A stretch of 64,000 bases of DNA from Microbispora sp. H11081 (GCF_012999535.1 NZ_JABBWV010000010.1:186001-250000); one strand, 5' to 3'; shown: positions 16,685 to 26,132, counted from the stretch's first letter. The notes: a model not told the origin generated them from the sequence alone. Program-made: numbers and translations.

Positions 16685-18000
16685 CGCCACGCCCCCCGCG
16701 CCGGGTCGTACCCGTGGGCGGCCAGTTCGTCCGCGCAGGAGATCGGGGCGTGCGGCACCAGGTAGTCGCCCGCCATCGCGAACACCTCGGAGGACAGCAC
16801 CCGCCCGTCGCAGCCCGTGACCTCCCGGACGCTGGACACGTAGCGGCGCAGGGTGCCTCCCCTGTGGTAGTCGTTGCGCTTCTCGATGAAGACCACGAAG
16901 TCGATGGCCCCGGCGATGAGCATGTGGGTGGCCTCGATCGGCAGCCGCTCCTCGGCCTGCAGCGCGTACGTCGCGATGCGGTTGAACACCTCCATGCTGG
17001 AGTTGGCGTGGATCGTCGACAGCGAGCCGTCGTTGCCCTGGGTCATCGCGTTCAGCATCGTGACGATCTCGTCGCCCAGCACCTCGCCGACGATCACGCG
17101 GGAGGGGTTCATGCGCAGCGACCGCCGCACCAGCTCGGCCATCGTGATCTCGCCCTGTCCCTCGGAGTTGGGCAGGCGGTGCTCGAAGGCCACCACGTTG
17201 GGGTGCAGCTCGGGGAACTGGTCGAGCCCCAGCTCGAGCGCGCGCTCCACGGTGATCAGCCGCTCGTGCGGCGGGATCTCGTTGGCCAGCGCCCGCAGCA
17301 ACGTGGTCTTTCCCGCGTTCGTCGATCCCGCGATCATGATGTTCTTCCGCGCGGCCACGGCGGCCGTGAGGAAGCGGCCCAGCTCGGGGGTGAACGTGCC
17401 GTTCCCGACGAGGTCGCTGAGGAACACCTTGCCGAGGCGGGCGCGGCGGATCGACAGCGCGGGCCGCACGGTGACGTCCATGACGGCCGAGAGGCGGGAG
17501 CCGTCGGGCAGGCGCAGGTCGAGCTGCGGGTTGGCGGTGTCGAAGGGCCGCGACGACAGGCCCGAGTAGGCCGCGAGGATCTGGATCAGCTCGACGAGCT
17601 CCTCGTCGCTCTCCGCGACGGGGTCGTGCAGGAGCTCCTGGCCGTCGGCGTAGCCGACGAAGACCCGGTCGCAGCCGTTGATGTCGATGTTCTCGACTTC
17701 GGGGTCGTCCAGCAGCGGCTGCAGGCGGCCGACGCCGAACAGCGCGGCGTGGATGCCCGCCGCCAGCGCCTCCTCCTCCTCGGCCGTGGGCGGGGTGCGG
17801 CCGACGCCGATCTCGCTCCGCGCGTGCTCCTCGAGCACCTGCGCGATCAGGGCCCGGGCGAACTGCCGCTCGTCCTCCCCCGACATCAGCGGCACGCCGC
17901 TCGCCTGGTCGAGCCGCCGCTGGTGCGCCAGCCGGTCGCCGACCTCCTGCCGGAACCGCTTCACCAGGCCGTGGTCGATCGGCCGCCGCTGGGAGTTCAC
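16681..18000 (-). CDS. tadA: Tad/CpaF-family secretion ATPase TadA
   Basis: A 439-residue type II/IV secretion ATPase that powers Flp pilus assembly. The N-terminal domain (~1-200) includes ENIDINGCDRVFVGYADG; the RecA-like domain has Walker A GSTNAGKTTLLRAL, the Asp box LITVERALELGL, Walker B RVIVGEVLGDEIVTMLNAM with TQGNDGSLSTIHANS. All catalytic signatures are present. The GTG complementing 17998-18000 overlaps the TadZ-like gene stop; the open frame that continues upstream is the antisense-phase shadow of that gene. Length matches CpaF/TadA. It sits directly ahead of tadB, in the usual Tad order. Confidence 0.96.
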   Translation of the reverse strand: MNSQRRPIDHGLVKRFRQEVGDRLAHQRRLDQASGVPLMSGEDERQFARALIAQVLEEHARSEIGVGRTPPTAEEEEALAAGIHAALFGVGRLQPLLDDPEVENIDINGCDRVFVGYADGQELLHDPVAESDEELVELIQILAAYSGLSSRPFDTANPQLDLRLPDGSRLSAVMDVTVRPALSIRRARLGKVFLSDLVGNGTFTPELGRFLTAAVAARKNIMIAGSTNAGKTTLLRALANEIPPHERLITVERALELGLDQFPELHPNVVAFEHRLPNSEGQGEITMAELVRRSLRMNPSRVIVGEVLGDEIVTMLNAMTQGNDGSLSTIHANSSMEVFNRIATYALQAEERLPIEATHMLIAGAIDFVVFIEKRNDYHRGGTLRRYVSSVREVTGCDGRVLSSEVFAMAGDYLVPHAPISCADELAAHGYDPARGAWR

Positions 18001-18788
18001 GAGCGCACCTCCGGCTCCCTGTTCGCCGTCCTGATGACGGGCGGCGACGCCGCGTCGCCGCCCGCGGCCGGCTGCGCGGCCAGGCGCGTGGCGAGCTCCC
18101 TGGCCGTGCGGATCAGGAGGCTGCGGTCGAGCCGCCCGCCCCACTGCCCGCGCAGCAGTTCCGCGCCCTTCGGGTCGTACGCGAGGCCGCCGACGAAGGC
18201 GACGTCCCAGCCCGAGACGATGCGCCGGATCTCCTCCAGCGACGACCGGTACGACCGGGGGTCGGCGATCACCACGACCCCGACCCTGCGCCCGATGAGC
18301 GACAGCCGTTCGCGCAGGTGGGCGACGTGGTCGAGGCTGGCCCTGGTGAACAGCACCACCTGGTCGGCCTCGGCCACCAGGTCGCCGATCTGCGGGTGCA
18401 GCCCGAGCCTGCCGCAGTCGGCGAGCACGTCGGCGTGCGGCAGCGCGGCGAACGCCCGGCCGAGCGGGCCCCACAGCCAGGTGAGGCCGGCCGCCTGCTC
18501 GCCGTTGGTGAGGCCGGCCAGCACGTCGAGGCCGCCGACGAGCCGCTGCGTGTGCTCGTAGACCAGGTCCGCGTGGAGCCCGCGCCGCGCGACCGCGCCG
18601 AGGCTGAGCAGGCCGCGCCCGGGGTTGAGCACGCTGCCGTCGTCGCCCGGCAGCCGGTAGGCGAGGTCGCCTCCTGAGGGGTCGCACTCGGCCAGCAGCA
18701 CCGGGCGGGGCCACACGGCGCCGAGAGCGGTCGCCGCGGTGGTCACGCCGGGCGCCCCCTTGTCGGCGGCGAGCACGATCAGCGCCAC
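17997..18788 (-). CDS. TadZ/CpaE-like ParA-fold ATPase
   Basis: A 263-residue MinD/ParA-superfamily protein. It begins MALIVLAADKGAPGVTTAAT, a deviant Walker A (KGAPGVTT), followed by PVLLAECDPSGGDLAYRL, DVLADCGRLG and QVVLFTRASLDHVAHLRER, the normal order of switch and base-contact segments. There is no N-terminal receiver-like domain of the longer TadZ proteins. Such ATPases are thought to place the Tad machine in the cell. It lies one base after the CpaB-like gene and overlaps tadA. The start is a GTG at the complement of 18786-18788. Confidence 0.88.
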   Translation of the reverse strand: MALIVLAADKGAPGVTTAATALGAVWPRPVLLAECDPSGGDLAYRLPGDDGSVLNPGRGLLSLGAVARRGLHADLVYEHTQRLVGGLDVLAGLTNGEQAAGLTWLWGPLGRAFAALPHADVLADCGRLGLHPQIGDLVAEADQVVLFTRASLDHVAHLRERLSLIGRRVGVVVIADPRSYRSSLEEIRRIVSGWDVAFVGGLAYDPKGAELLRGQWGGRLDRSLLIRTARELATRLAAQPAAGGDAASPPVIRTANREPEVRS

Positions 18789-18789
18789 G

Positions 18790-19473
18790 TCACTTGACCC
18801 CCGGGAGCGTGATGAGGGCGATCTCCCCGCTGGACGCGTACTGCGCGACGGCGGGCGCGATCGAGGTGTCGACGACGACCGTGACCAGCCCGCCGCCCGA
18901 GCGCCCCGAGCCGACGCCGTCGACGCGGGCGGCGGTCGCCAGCACCTTCTGCTGGGCGGTGCCGGCGCCCCGGCCCGTCGCGGGCACGTAGATCACCTGG
19001 ACGACGTCGCCGCTCCTCAGGTCGGCCGGCATCTGCCCCGCCTTGAGCGACAGGCCGACCTTGGCCCGGCCCGGCCCGACCAGGTCGGTGGTCGTGGCCG
19101 TCATGCTCTGGGTGAGCAGCGTGCCGGGCAGCAGCGTCACCGCGGCGTACGTCGTGGCCACCTGGTCCTTGAACCGCCAGGGAACGTAGTCGACTCCGGT
19201 GTCGGCGATCTGCACCTCCTGGAGGGCGGTCTGCGGGATGAGCTGCCCCGCCCCCACCTGCTGGGTGATCCGGACGGCGGAGACGCGGTCGCCGCTGCGC
19301 ATGACCAGCAGCGTGGTGGCCAGCGCGCCGCCCAGGATGAGGAGGACCGCGAGCGCGGCGAGCGCGGGCTTGCGCTCCCTCGGCGGGACGGGCAGCCTCC
19401 GTGAGGCCGGGCCCGACAGTCCTGGCCGCGTGGATGCCCTGCCGTCCTGCGACGTCTTCTCGCTGATCCTCAT
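18790..19473 (-). CDS. CpaB/RcpC-like SAF-domain pilus protein
   Basis: A 227-residue single-pass membrane protein at the head of the Tad operon. A basic N-terminus is followed by a membrane helix (ALAALAVLLILGGALATTLLV) and an SAF domain (~60-130: VRITQQVGAGQLIPQTALQE, VTLLPGTLLTQSM), then a beta domain (VGLSLKAGQMPADLRSGD, VTVVVDTSIAPAVAQYAS). CpaB/RcpC proteins contribute to the envelope channel or wall interface of the Tad apparatus. The ATG follows a GGGAG site within the divergent gap. There is no outer-membrane secretin gene, as expected for a monoderm host. Confidence 0.9.
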   Translation of the reverse strand: MRISEKTSQDGRASTRPGLSGPASRRLPVPPRERKPALAALAVLLILGGALATTLLVMRSGDRVSAVRITQQVGAGQLIPQTALQEVQIADTGVDYVPWRFKDQVATTYAAVTLLPGTLLTQSMTATTTDLVGPGRAKVGLSLKAGQMPADLRSGDVVQVIYVPATGRGAGTAQQKVLATAARVDGVGSGRSGGGLVTVVVDTSIAPAVAQYASSGEIALITLPGVK

Positions 19474-19984
19474 GGGTGGGGGACTCCCAGGGATGAGTGC
19501 GCCCTGATGTTTCGGGCCGCTCGAATCTGTTTACGGTCTTGCCATTTGTCGCTAATTCACTCCATTATGGCCAGCTTGCGCCGCCATAAGTGCCGGGAAG
19601 CGGCGACCCATGCTTATCCGTTAGGAATACGCCTGTCAACGGGAGTGGATCTATCGCCAAATCGACACAAGGCTTTACTGAAACGATATTTCATGATAGT
19701 ACGGATGCACTTCTTTCCCAGTTGTCACACCATTCACACCGTTCGCGCTATTGCGGACGGCACACGAGCGAATCCGTACGCGGAAGGACCCTCCCGGCGG
19801 CGACGTCGAAGTGTGGCATGACAGACACCTTTCCCTATTCCGGAAAACGCCCAGATGAGCGCGGGTGGCGCGGCTACCGTGTCCTCGCGGGCCACCGGCC
19901 GCGCCCGGAGATCTTCACGGGAACGCGCCGGAATGAAACCCTTTCCGCGAGGCCGCCGCACAACCGCCTTCTGGGAGTTCGCGC
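19474..19984. promoter_or_regulatory. Divergent 511-base regulatory gap between Tad locus and FtsK-like gene
   Basis: No credible gene is seen: the open frames here lack the G/C third-position bias of the neighbours and the base composition is clearly richer in A/T than the flanks. It should hold promoters for the minus-strand Tad operon and the plus-strand FtsK-like gene. TTGTCA (19722-19727) followed after 18 bases by CGCTAT (19746-19751) is a weak promoter candidate. A GGGAG site lies just before the 19985 ATG. Confidence 0.55.
19565..19589. promoter_or_regulatory. Inverted repeat in the Tad/FtsK divergent gap
   Basis: TTATGGC (19565-19571) and GCCATAA (19583-19589) form a perfect seven-base inverted repeat with an 11-base spacer, about 92-116 bases upstream of the CpaB-like start. 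It could be an operator for a dimeric regulator of the Tad operon. No cognate regulator can be named. Confidence 0.4.
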
Positions 19985-22900
19985 ATGCGGATAACGCTCA
20001 CCGTGGTCGGCGACGAGGGCCGCCGCGACGTGCTGGTCGAGGGCGACGAGAGCACCACGGCCGCCGCGCTCGCCGGCTCGCTCGCCGGTCTGCTCGACGG
20101 CGCGGCCGCCCGGCCCGCCAACGTCGTACGGCTCCCGCACGCCCGCGCGCCGTACGACCTGGACCGGGACCGGCAGGCCCCGCCGCCCGGCGGGACGAAG
20201 CTGTGGGTGGACGGCCGCCCGATCGACCCGGACGCGCCCGTGTTCGGCCTGCTCAGGGATGGCGACCTGGTGGCCGTGGACGGCCAGGCCGCCGCGGCCA
20301 CGGTCACCGAGGAGCCCGGCGGGCAGGCCGAGTTGCGCGTGGTGGGCGGGCCGGGGGCCGGCGCCGTCCACCGGATCGGGTTCGGCGCGCACACGATCGG
20401 CGCCGACCCCGCGTGCGCCATCTCCGTGCCCGACCCGAGGATGCCGTCGGTCGCGCTGGTGGTGCGGCTGGCCCCCGGCACGGCGAGCGTGGAGCCCGCG
20501 GCCTCCGGCGGCGATCCGGTCGCCCGGCTGGAGGGCGAGCCGCTCACGGAGGCGACTTCGTGGCCGGCCTGGGGCATGCTCGCCTGCGGCGGCTCCGTCT
20601 TCGCCCTGGGACCGGTCCTGCCGCCCGACGCCCACCTCGACGCGCTGCAGGACGGCGGGCTCGCCTACAACCGCCCGCCCCGGCTGCAGCGGCCGGAGCG
20701 GCAGCGGCGGTTCACGGTCCCCGCCGAGCCCAAGCGGGGCGAGGGCATGCGGCTGCAGGTGCTGGCCGCGCTGCTGCCCGCCGTCCTCGGCGTGGTCATG
20801 GCCGCCGTCACGGGCCTGTGGTACTACCTGCTGATCGCGTTCATGACCCCGCTCATCATGATCGGCCAGTGGGTGAGCGACCGCAGGCACGGCAGGAAGA
20901 AGCACCGCCGCGCGGTCAAGGCGTACCGCGAGCGGCTGGCCGCCTTCGAGGAGGAGGTGGCCCGCGCGGTGCGGCAGGACGAGGAGGCCAGGCGCGGCGG
21001 CGCGCCCGACCCGGCCGAGGTGCTGCTCACCGCGACCGGCCCGCGCCGCCGCCTCTGGGAGCGCCGCGTGCACGACCAGGACGCGCTGCGGCTGCGCCTG
21101 GGGCTGGCCGACCTGCCTGCGGACCTGGAGTTCGAACCAGAGGCGGGCGCGTCCCAGGACGTCCCCCGCAGGGAGCCGCCCACCTGCCACGACGTCCCGG
21201 TCGCGCTGGTCATGCGGCGTCTCGGCGTGGCCGGGCTCACCGGCCCGAGAGACGTGGCGCTCGGCTGCGCCCGCTGGCTGGTCGGCCAGGCCGCGGCCCT
21301 GCACAGCCCGCGCGACCTCGCGATCGTGGTGCTGTCGGCCAACGCCGACGGCGCCGGGCAGTGGGGCTGGGTCCGCTGGCTGCCGCACTGCGCGCCGGAC
21401 GCCGCCCGCGGAGCCGCCCTGTCGTCCGACTGCGCCGCGCTCGTCGGCGCCGACCCCGAGGCCGCCGCCCGAAGGGTCGCCGAACTCGCCGCCCTCGTGA
21501 CCGACCGGCTCGACGCGGAGAACGGCTCGGGGCCCTACCCGGGAGCGCCGCGCGGCGCCCGCCTGTCCGGCGGCCCGGCCGGCTGGGACGACCTGGGCCG
21601 CGCGGGCGGCAACCGGCCCGCCGAGCCGGCCTTCGCGACCTACGACGAGCGGCCGTTCGACGTGCTCGTCGTGCTCGACGGGGCGCAGGTGCTGCGCGGC
21701 CTGCCCGGCATGCCGCAGGTGCTGCGGCAGGGCCCCCGCGCCGGGGTCTACACGATCGCGATCGACGACGACGAGCGGCTGCTGCCCGAGGAGTGCGCGA
21801 CGGTCGTGTCCTGCGACCGCGACGGCGGTGTGCGCCTCCACGGCGGCGGGCTCGACCCGATCACCGGCATCCGCGCCGACCAGGTCTCGCCGCCCTGGGC
21901 CGAGCGCCTGGCCCGCGCGCTGGCCCCGCTGCGCGACGTGAGCCGCGACGACCCCGCCTCCGCGCTGCCCGACGCGGTCCGCCTGCTCGACCTGCTCGGC
22001 ACGCCGCTCGACCCCGCCGCGCTCGCCGAACGGCAGGGCCGTACGACCAGGGCACTGATCGGGGTGGGCCCCGAGGGGCCGTTCGAGGTGGACCTGAGCG
22101 GAGACGGGCCGCACGCCCTCGTCGCGGGCACGACCGGCGCGGGCAAGTCGGAGCTGCTGCAGACGCTGATCTGCTCGCTCGCCGTGGTCAACCGGCCGGA
22201 CGAGATGACGTTCGTGCTCATCGACTACAAGGGCGGCGCGGCCTTCAAGGAGTGCGTACGGCTCCCGCACACGGTCGGCATGGTCAGCGACCTCGACGGC
22301 CACCTGACCCAGCGGGCCCTGTCGTCGCTCGCCGCCGAGATCCGGCGCAGGGAACGCCTGCTGCTCGACGCGGGGGCCAAGGACATCGAGGACTACCAGC
22401 GGGCCCGCGGCGCCACCTGGGTGCTCGGCGCGGGCGGCGTGCTGCGGGCGCGCGGCGCCGGCATCTTCGCCGCGCCGGTGCCTGAGACGGCCGGGGACAG
22501 GGAGCTGCCGCCGCTGCCCAGGCTCGTGCTGATCATCGACGAGTTCGCCGCCCTGGTCACGGAGCTGCCCGACTTCGTCGAGGGGCTGGTCGACATCGCG
22601 CGCAGGGGCCGCTCGCTCGGCATCCACCTGATCCTCGCCACCCAGCGGCCCGGCGGCGTGGTGACCGCCGACATCCAGGCCAACACCTCGCTGAGGATCG
22701 CGCTGCGGGTCACCGACGCCAACGAGTCCACCGACGTCATCGACGTGCCGGACGCCGCGCACATCTCCAGGACGACGCCGGGCCGCTGCTACGTGCGGGC
22801 GGGCTCGGGCGCGCCGATCGCGGTGCAGACGGCGAGGATCGGCGGGCGCACCCCTCAGCCGCGAGGCGCAGCGGGGGCCGCCGACCCCGGGGAGTCCGTG

Positions 22901-24769
22901 CGCGTGCTCGACCTGCCCTGGCAGGCGCTCGGCCACCCGCTGCCCGCCCCGCCCGCCCAGGCGGCGAGCGGCACCGACCTGGCCCTGCTCGTGGACGCGC
23001 TGCGGGAGGCGGGGCGCGACCTGCCACGTCAGCCGAGCCCGTGGCTGCCGCCGCTGCCCGCCCAGGTCGTCCTCGGCACCGGGACCGCGGCCGGCGGCGC
23101 TCCTGACGTCCCCGGCGAGGGGGTGCTCGCGGGCCCCGCGCCGTACCGGCCGGGGTTGGACGAGGTGCCGCCGCTGCCGTTCGGCGTGACCGACCTGCCG
23201 TGGGAGCAGGGCCGCCGCCCGCTCACGCTGGACATGCGGCACGGCGGCCACCTGCTGATCGCGGGCGGCGCGCGCAGCGGCAGGTCAAGCACGCTGCGGA
23301 CGATCGCCGGCTCGATCGCGGCCGGGGCCTCCCCTGAGGACGTGCACGTCCACGCCGTCGACTGCGGGTCGGGCGCGCTGCTGCCGCTCGTCGCGCTGCC
23401 GCACTGCGGCGCGGTGGTCACCCGCGACCAGATCGACCGGGTGGAGCGCCTGCTGACCCGCCTGCGCGCGGAGGTCGGGCGCCGCCAGCACCTGCTGGCC
23501 GAGGCCGGGTACGCCTCGCTGGCCGAGGCCCGCGCCGCCGCCAGGTCCCGGGCCGCCCGCGACCGCGTGGGCGTGGGGGCGCTGCCCTGGATGGTGCTCC
23601 TCGTGGACCGCTGGGAGGGGTACGTCGCCGCGTTCGAGAACTACGACTACGGGCGGCTGGTCGACGCGCTGCTGCAACTGCTGCGGGAGGGACCGGCCGT
23701 GGGCCTGCGCGCCGTCGTCACCGCCGACAGGTCAGGCCTGCTCGGGCAGATCTCCACGGTCTTCGAGGACCGGCTCGTGCTGCGGCTCGCCGATCCCGCC
23801 GACTACGGGCTCGCCGGGCTGCCGATGCGTGACCTGCCGAGCGTCATGCCCCCGGGCAGGGCCCTCGCGGCCGGCGAGCACGGCCTGGCGGAGAGCCAGC
23901 TCGCGCTGCTGTGCGACGACCCCTCAGGCCCAGCGCAGGTGGCCGTGCTGCAGGAGCTCGCCCGTACGGCCGCCGCGCGGTTCGGGGGGTCGGACGCTCC
24001 CGGCACGTGGGCGTGGCCGTCGGAGCCGCCGCTGCGGGTGGACGCGCTGCCGATGCGGATCACGGCGCGGCAGGCGCTCGACCTGGCTCCCGCGCATCGG
24101 GCGCCTTCGGACCTGTGGGCGCTGCTCGGCGCGGGCGGCGACGCCCTCACCCCCATGGGCGTGGACCTGCAGGGCCAGGGCCCGGCCGCCGTGATCGCCG
24201 GGCCGCCGCGGTCGGGCAGGTCGTCCGCGCTGCTCACGGCGGCGCTCTCGCTGCTCGACCGGGGCACGCCCGTGCTCGTCGTGACCCCGCGCCGCAGCCC
24301 GCTGCGCGACCTCGCGGGGGCGCCGGGGGTGCTCGCCGTGCTGGACGGCAACGCCAGAAGCGTGACCGGGGGCGGCGCGGACGACTTCGGCGGCCTGCCG
24401 GGCGCGCTCGACCCGCTCGCGCTGGTCGCCGGGCACGAGCGCTACGTGGTGGCCGTGGACGACGCGGAGCTCATCTCGCCCGACTCCGCTCTCGGCCTGG
24501 CCCTCGACGAGATCCTGCGCACCGGGCGGGACGGCGAGCACGGCCTGCTCGTCGCCGGGGCCACCGGCGACATGGCGACGGCCTATCGGGGGTTCGTGGC
24601 CGAGGCGCGCAAGGGCAGGACCGGCCTGCTGCTCAACGTGCAGAGCCCCGCCGACGGGGACCTGTTCGCCGTACGGCTGCCGCGCGGCGCCGTCGGCGGG
24701 CCTCCGGGGCGCGGCCTGCTCGTCGTGTCGGGCACCGCGACGCCGATCCAGGCGGCGGTGCCGGACTGA
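19985..24769 (+). CDS. Orphan FHA-FtsK/SpoIIIE (EssC-like) triple-ATPase protein
   Basis: A 1594-residue membrane ATPase related to the type VII motor proteins EssC/EccC. The N-terminal ~245 residues include an FHA-like segment (HTIGADPACAISVPDPRMP) as in EssC. A membrane hairpin lies at ~261-300 (LLPAVLGVVMAAVTGLWYYL, LIAFMTPLIMIGQWVS). Three FtsK/SpoIIIE domains follow: D1 with GTTGAGKSELLQTL near 714, FVLIDYKGGAAF and LVLIIDEFAALV; D2 with GGARSGRSSTL near 1094; D3 with GPPRSGRSSAL near 1405. D2 and D3 have Arg where Walker A has Lys, so only D1 looks fully catalytic. It faces a WXG100 gene, its probable substrate or partner. It is distinct from the complete EccC at 53080 and may form a second, minimal type VII-like system. 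Confidence 0.9.
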   Translation: MRITLTVVGDEGRRDVLVEGDESTTAAALAGSLAGLLDGAAARPANVVRLPHARAPYDLDRDRQAPPPGGTKLWVDGRPIDPDAPVFGLLRDGDLVAVDGQAAAATVTEEPGGQAELRVVGGPGAGAVHRIGFGAHTIGADPACAISVPDPRMPSVALVVRLAPGTASVEPAASGGDPVARLEGEPLTEATSWPAWGMLACGGSVFALGPVLPPDAHLDALQDGGLAYNRPPRLQRPERQRRFTVPAEPKRGEGMRLQVLAALLPAVLGVVMAAVTGLWYYLLIAFMTPLIMIGQWVSDRRHGRKKHRRAVKAYRERLAAFEEEVARAVRQDEEARRGGAPDPAEVLLTATGPRRRLWERRVHDQDALRLRLGLADLPADLEFEPEAGASQDVPRREPPTCHDVPVALVMRRLGVAGLTGPRDVALGCARWLVGQAAALHSPRDLAIVVLSANADGAGQWGWVRWLPHCAPDAARGAALSSDCAALVGADPEAAARRVAELAALVTDRLDAENGSGPYPGAPRGARLSGGPAGWDDLGRAGGNRPAEPAFATYDERPFDVLVVLDGAQVLRGLPGMPQVLRQGPRAGVYTIAIDDDERLLPEECATVVSCDRDGGVRLHGGGLDPITGIRADQVSPPWAERLARALAPLRDVSRDDPASALPDAVRLLDLLGTPLDPAALAERQGRTTRALIGVGPEGPFEVDLSGDGPHALVAGTTGAGKSELLQTLICSLAVVNRPDEMTFVLIDYKGGAAFKECVRLPHTVGMVSDLDGHLTQRALSSLAAEIRRRERLLLDAGAKDIEDYQRARGATWVLGAGGVLRARGAGIFAAPVPETAGDRELPPLPRLVLIIDEFAALVTELPDFVEGLVDIARRGRSLGIHLILATQRPGGVVTADIQANTSLRIALRVTDANESTDVIDVPDAAHISRTTPGRCYVRAGSGAPIAVQTARIGGRTPQPRGAAGAADPGESVRVLDLPWQALGHPLPAPPAQAASGTDLALLVDALREAGRDLPRQPSPWLPPLPAQVVLGTGTAAGGAPDVPGEGVLAGPAPYRPGLDEVPPLPFGVTDLPWEQGRRPLTLDMRHGGHLLIAGGARSGRSSTLRTIAGSIAAGASPEDVHVHAVDCGSGALLPLVALPHCGAVVTRDQIDRVERLLTRLRAEVGRRQHLLAEAGYASLAEARAAARSRAARDRVGVGALPWMVLLVDRWEGYVAAFENYDYGRLVDALLQLLREGPAVGLRAVVTADRSGLLGQISTVFEDRLVLRLADPADYGLAGLPMRDLPSVMPPGRALAAGEHGLAESQLALLCDDPSGPAQVAVLQELARTAAARFGGSDAPGTWAWPSEPPLRVDALPMRITARQALDLAPAHRAPSDLWALLGAGGDALTPMGVDLQGQGPAAVIAGPPRSGRSSALLTAALSLLDRGTPVLVVTPRRSPLRDLAGAPGVLAVLDGNARSVTGGGADDFGGLPGALDPLALVAGHERYVVAVDDAELISPDSALGLALDEILRTGRDGEHGLLVAGATGDMATAYRGFVAEARKGRTGLLLNVQSPADGDLFAVRLPRGAVGGPPGRGLLVVSGTATPIQAAVPD

Positions 24770-24836
24770 CCATCCCGGCGGCTGTCCCCACGACTGTCCC
24801 CACGACCGTTCCCGCCGCCGTCCCCGCGTACGAGAA

Positions 24837-24874
24837 GGCCGCCGGCGCCATGACGTTCATGGCGGCCGGCGGCC
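24837..24874. terminator. Bidirectional terminator between convergent FtsK-like and WXG100 genes
   Basis: GGCCGCCGGCGCCATGA (24837-24853) pairs with 24857-24874 around a three-base loop, leaving one bulged base. It is one of the strongest hairpins in the window and lies between two converging stops. Confidence 0.8.
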
Positions 24875-24888
24875 AGGGGGCGTGGCGG

Positions 24889-25161
24889 TCAGCGGGTGGC
24901 GGACTCGATGTTGCCCCGGTAGGTCGTGATGACGCGGGAGGCCTCGTTGAGCTCCTCCGTCATGCGCTGGAACGCCGCCCGGTAGCTCTGCCAGGCGTCG
25001 TGGAAGCGCTGCGCGCCGGGGCCGGTCCAGGCGGTGCCGACCTTGGCCGCCTCACGGTCGAGGTTGGCCATCACGGCGCGAACCTGGTCCGCCTGCTGGC
25101 TGAACTGCGCGGCCATGCTCTGCATCTCCGCGGGGTCGCCGCCGAGCAAGCTGTTACTCAT
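24889..25161 (-). CDS. WXG100-family protein
   Basis: A 90-residue helical-hairpin protein of ESAT-6 type. It has the loop motif WTGPG near residue 47 between two amphipathic helices (AEMQSMAAQFSQQADQVRAV and AQRFHDAWQSYRAAFQRMTE). Size and motif are canonical. An AAGGAG site lies eight bases before the ATG. It converges on the orphan FtsK/EssC-like ATPase, suggesting it is that ATPase's secreted partner or activator. The ~239 bases upstream (25162-25400) form a divergent, A/T-richer promoter region shared with the SDR gene, in which I see no gene. Confidence 0.92.
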   Translation of the reverse strand: MSNSLLGGDPAEMQSMAAQFSQQADQVRAVMANLDREAAKVGTAWTGPGAQRFHDAWQSYRAAFQRMTEELNEASRVITTYRGNIESATR

Positions 25162-25400
25162 CCAGTCACTCCTTCTTCGACAAAGGGGCCGCCCTCACCG
25201 TAAATCCTTTGTCAATCCTGTGAACCCCTTATGCCGAGCGGATATATCGGCGGCCGGGATAACACGGCTTTTCCGCCACTCCATTCTCCCTTTTTCCTTA
25301 CGCCCGGAAAGGCGGAAGAGCTCGTGGCGAGGCTCCCCGGCGGGACGAAGATCGGCGGAGGGCCACTAGGTTGGGGCAGGAGCGACGAAAGGGATGACCC

Positions 25401-26120
25401 ATGCGTGAAGTGGTGGTGACAGGCGGCGCGACCGGGATCGGGTACGCGGTGGCCCAGGAGTTCGCCGAGGCGGGCGACCGCGTGACTATCACCGGCCGCC
25501 GCGAACACCTGCTGAAGGAGGCCGCGGCCCGGCTCGGCGCCGCGTACGCCGCCTTCGACGCGTCCGACCCGGCGGCGGTCACGGCGGCGCTGCCGCATCT
25601 CCCCGAGACGGTCCACGTCCTGGTCAACAACGCGGGCGGCAACACCGACCGCGGCCGTGAACCGGCGATGGACCTCACCGCGGTGGCGCGGGCGTGGCGG
25701 GACAACCTGGAGGCGAACCTGCTGTCCGCCGTACTGGTGACGACCGCGCTGCTCCCCCGGCTCGGGCCGGACGCCCGCGTGGTCAACCTCGGCTCGATCG
25801 CCGCCCGGGGCACCGGCTCTGGCTCGTACGGCGCCGCGAAGGCGGCCCTGGAGTCCTGGACGGCGGACCTGGCCGCGGAGATCGGGCCCCGGGGGGCCAC
25901 GGCGAACGTCGTGTCGCCGGGTCTCGTGCTCGACACCGAGTTCTTCGGCGACGGGCTGGACGAGGAAGGCATCCGCCGCCGGGTCGTGGCGACCCGCAAC
26001 GGGCGGCCTGGCCGGCCCCTCGACGTGGCGGCGACGGTGCGGTTCCTCGCCTCGCCGGAGGCCGGGCACGTCACCGGACAGGTCGTGCACGTCAACGGCG
26101 GCGCCTACCTCGGTCGTTGA
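25401..26120 (+). CDS. Short-chain dehydrogenase/reductase
   Basis: A 239-residue classical SDR oxidoreductase. The Rossmann nucleotide site is TGGATGIG (residues 7-14), with NNAG near residue 76, and the catalytic Ser132, Tyr143 and Lys147 in the expected Tyr-x3-Lys spacing. The C-terminal GHVTGQVVHVNGGAY is typical of the FabG-like group. Arg residues after the second strand (TGRREHL) suggest NADP(H) preference, an inference. The substrate cannot be assigned. It is an isolated metabolic gene between two type VII gene sets, with a GAAAGGGA ribosome site. Confidence 0.94.
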   Translation: MREVVVTGGATGIGYAVAQEFAEAGDRVTITGRREHLLKEAAARLGAAYAAFDASDPAAVTAALPHLPETVHVLVNNAGGNTDRGREPAMDLTAVARAWRDNLEANLLSAVLVTTALLPRLGPDARVVNLGSIAARGTGSGSYGAAKAALESWTADLAAEIGPRGATANVVSPGLVLDTEFFGDGLDEEGIRRRVVATRNGRPGRPLDVAATVRFLASPEAGHVTGQVVHVNGGAYLGR

Positions 26121-26132
26121 GCGGACGCCACC

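Noticed and set aside
19507-19821. A possible 104-codon gene in the divergent gap
   Set aside because: No ribosome binding site, no third-position G/C bias and no protein-like pattern; better explained as regulatory DNA.
19874-23251. A long minus-strand open frame across the FtsK-like gene
   Set aside because: Antisense shadow; the plus-strand frame has FHA and three ATPase domains.
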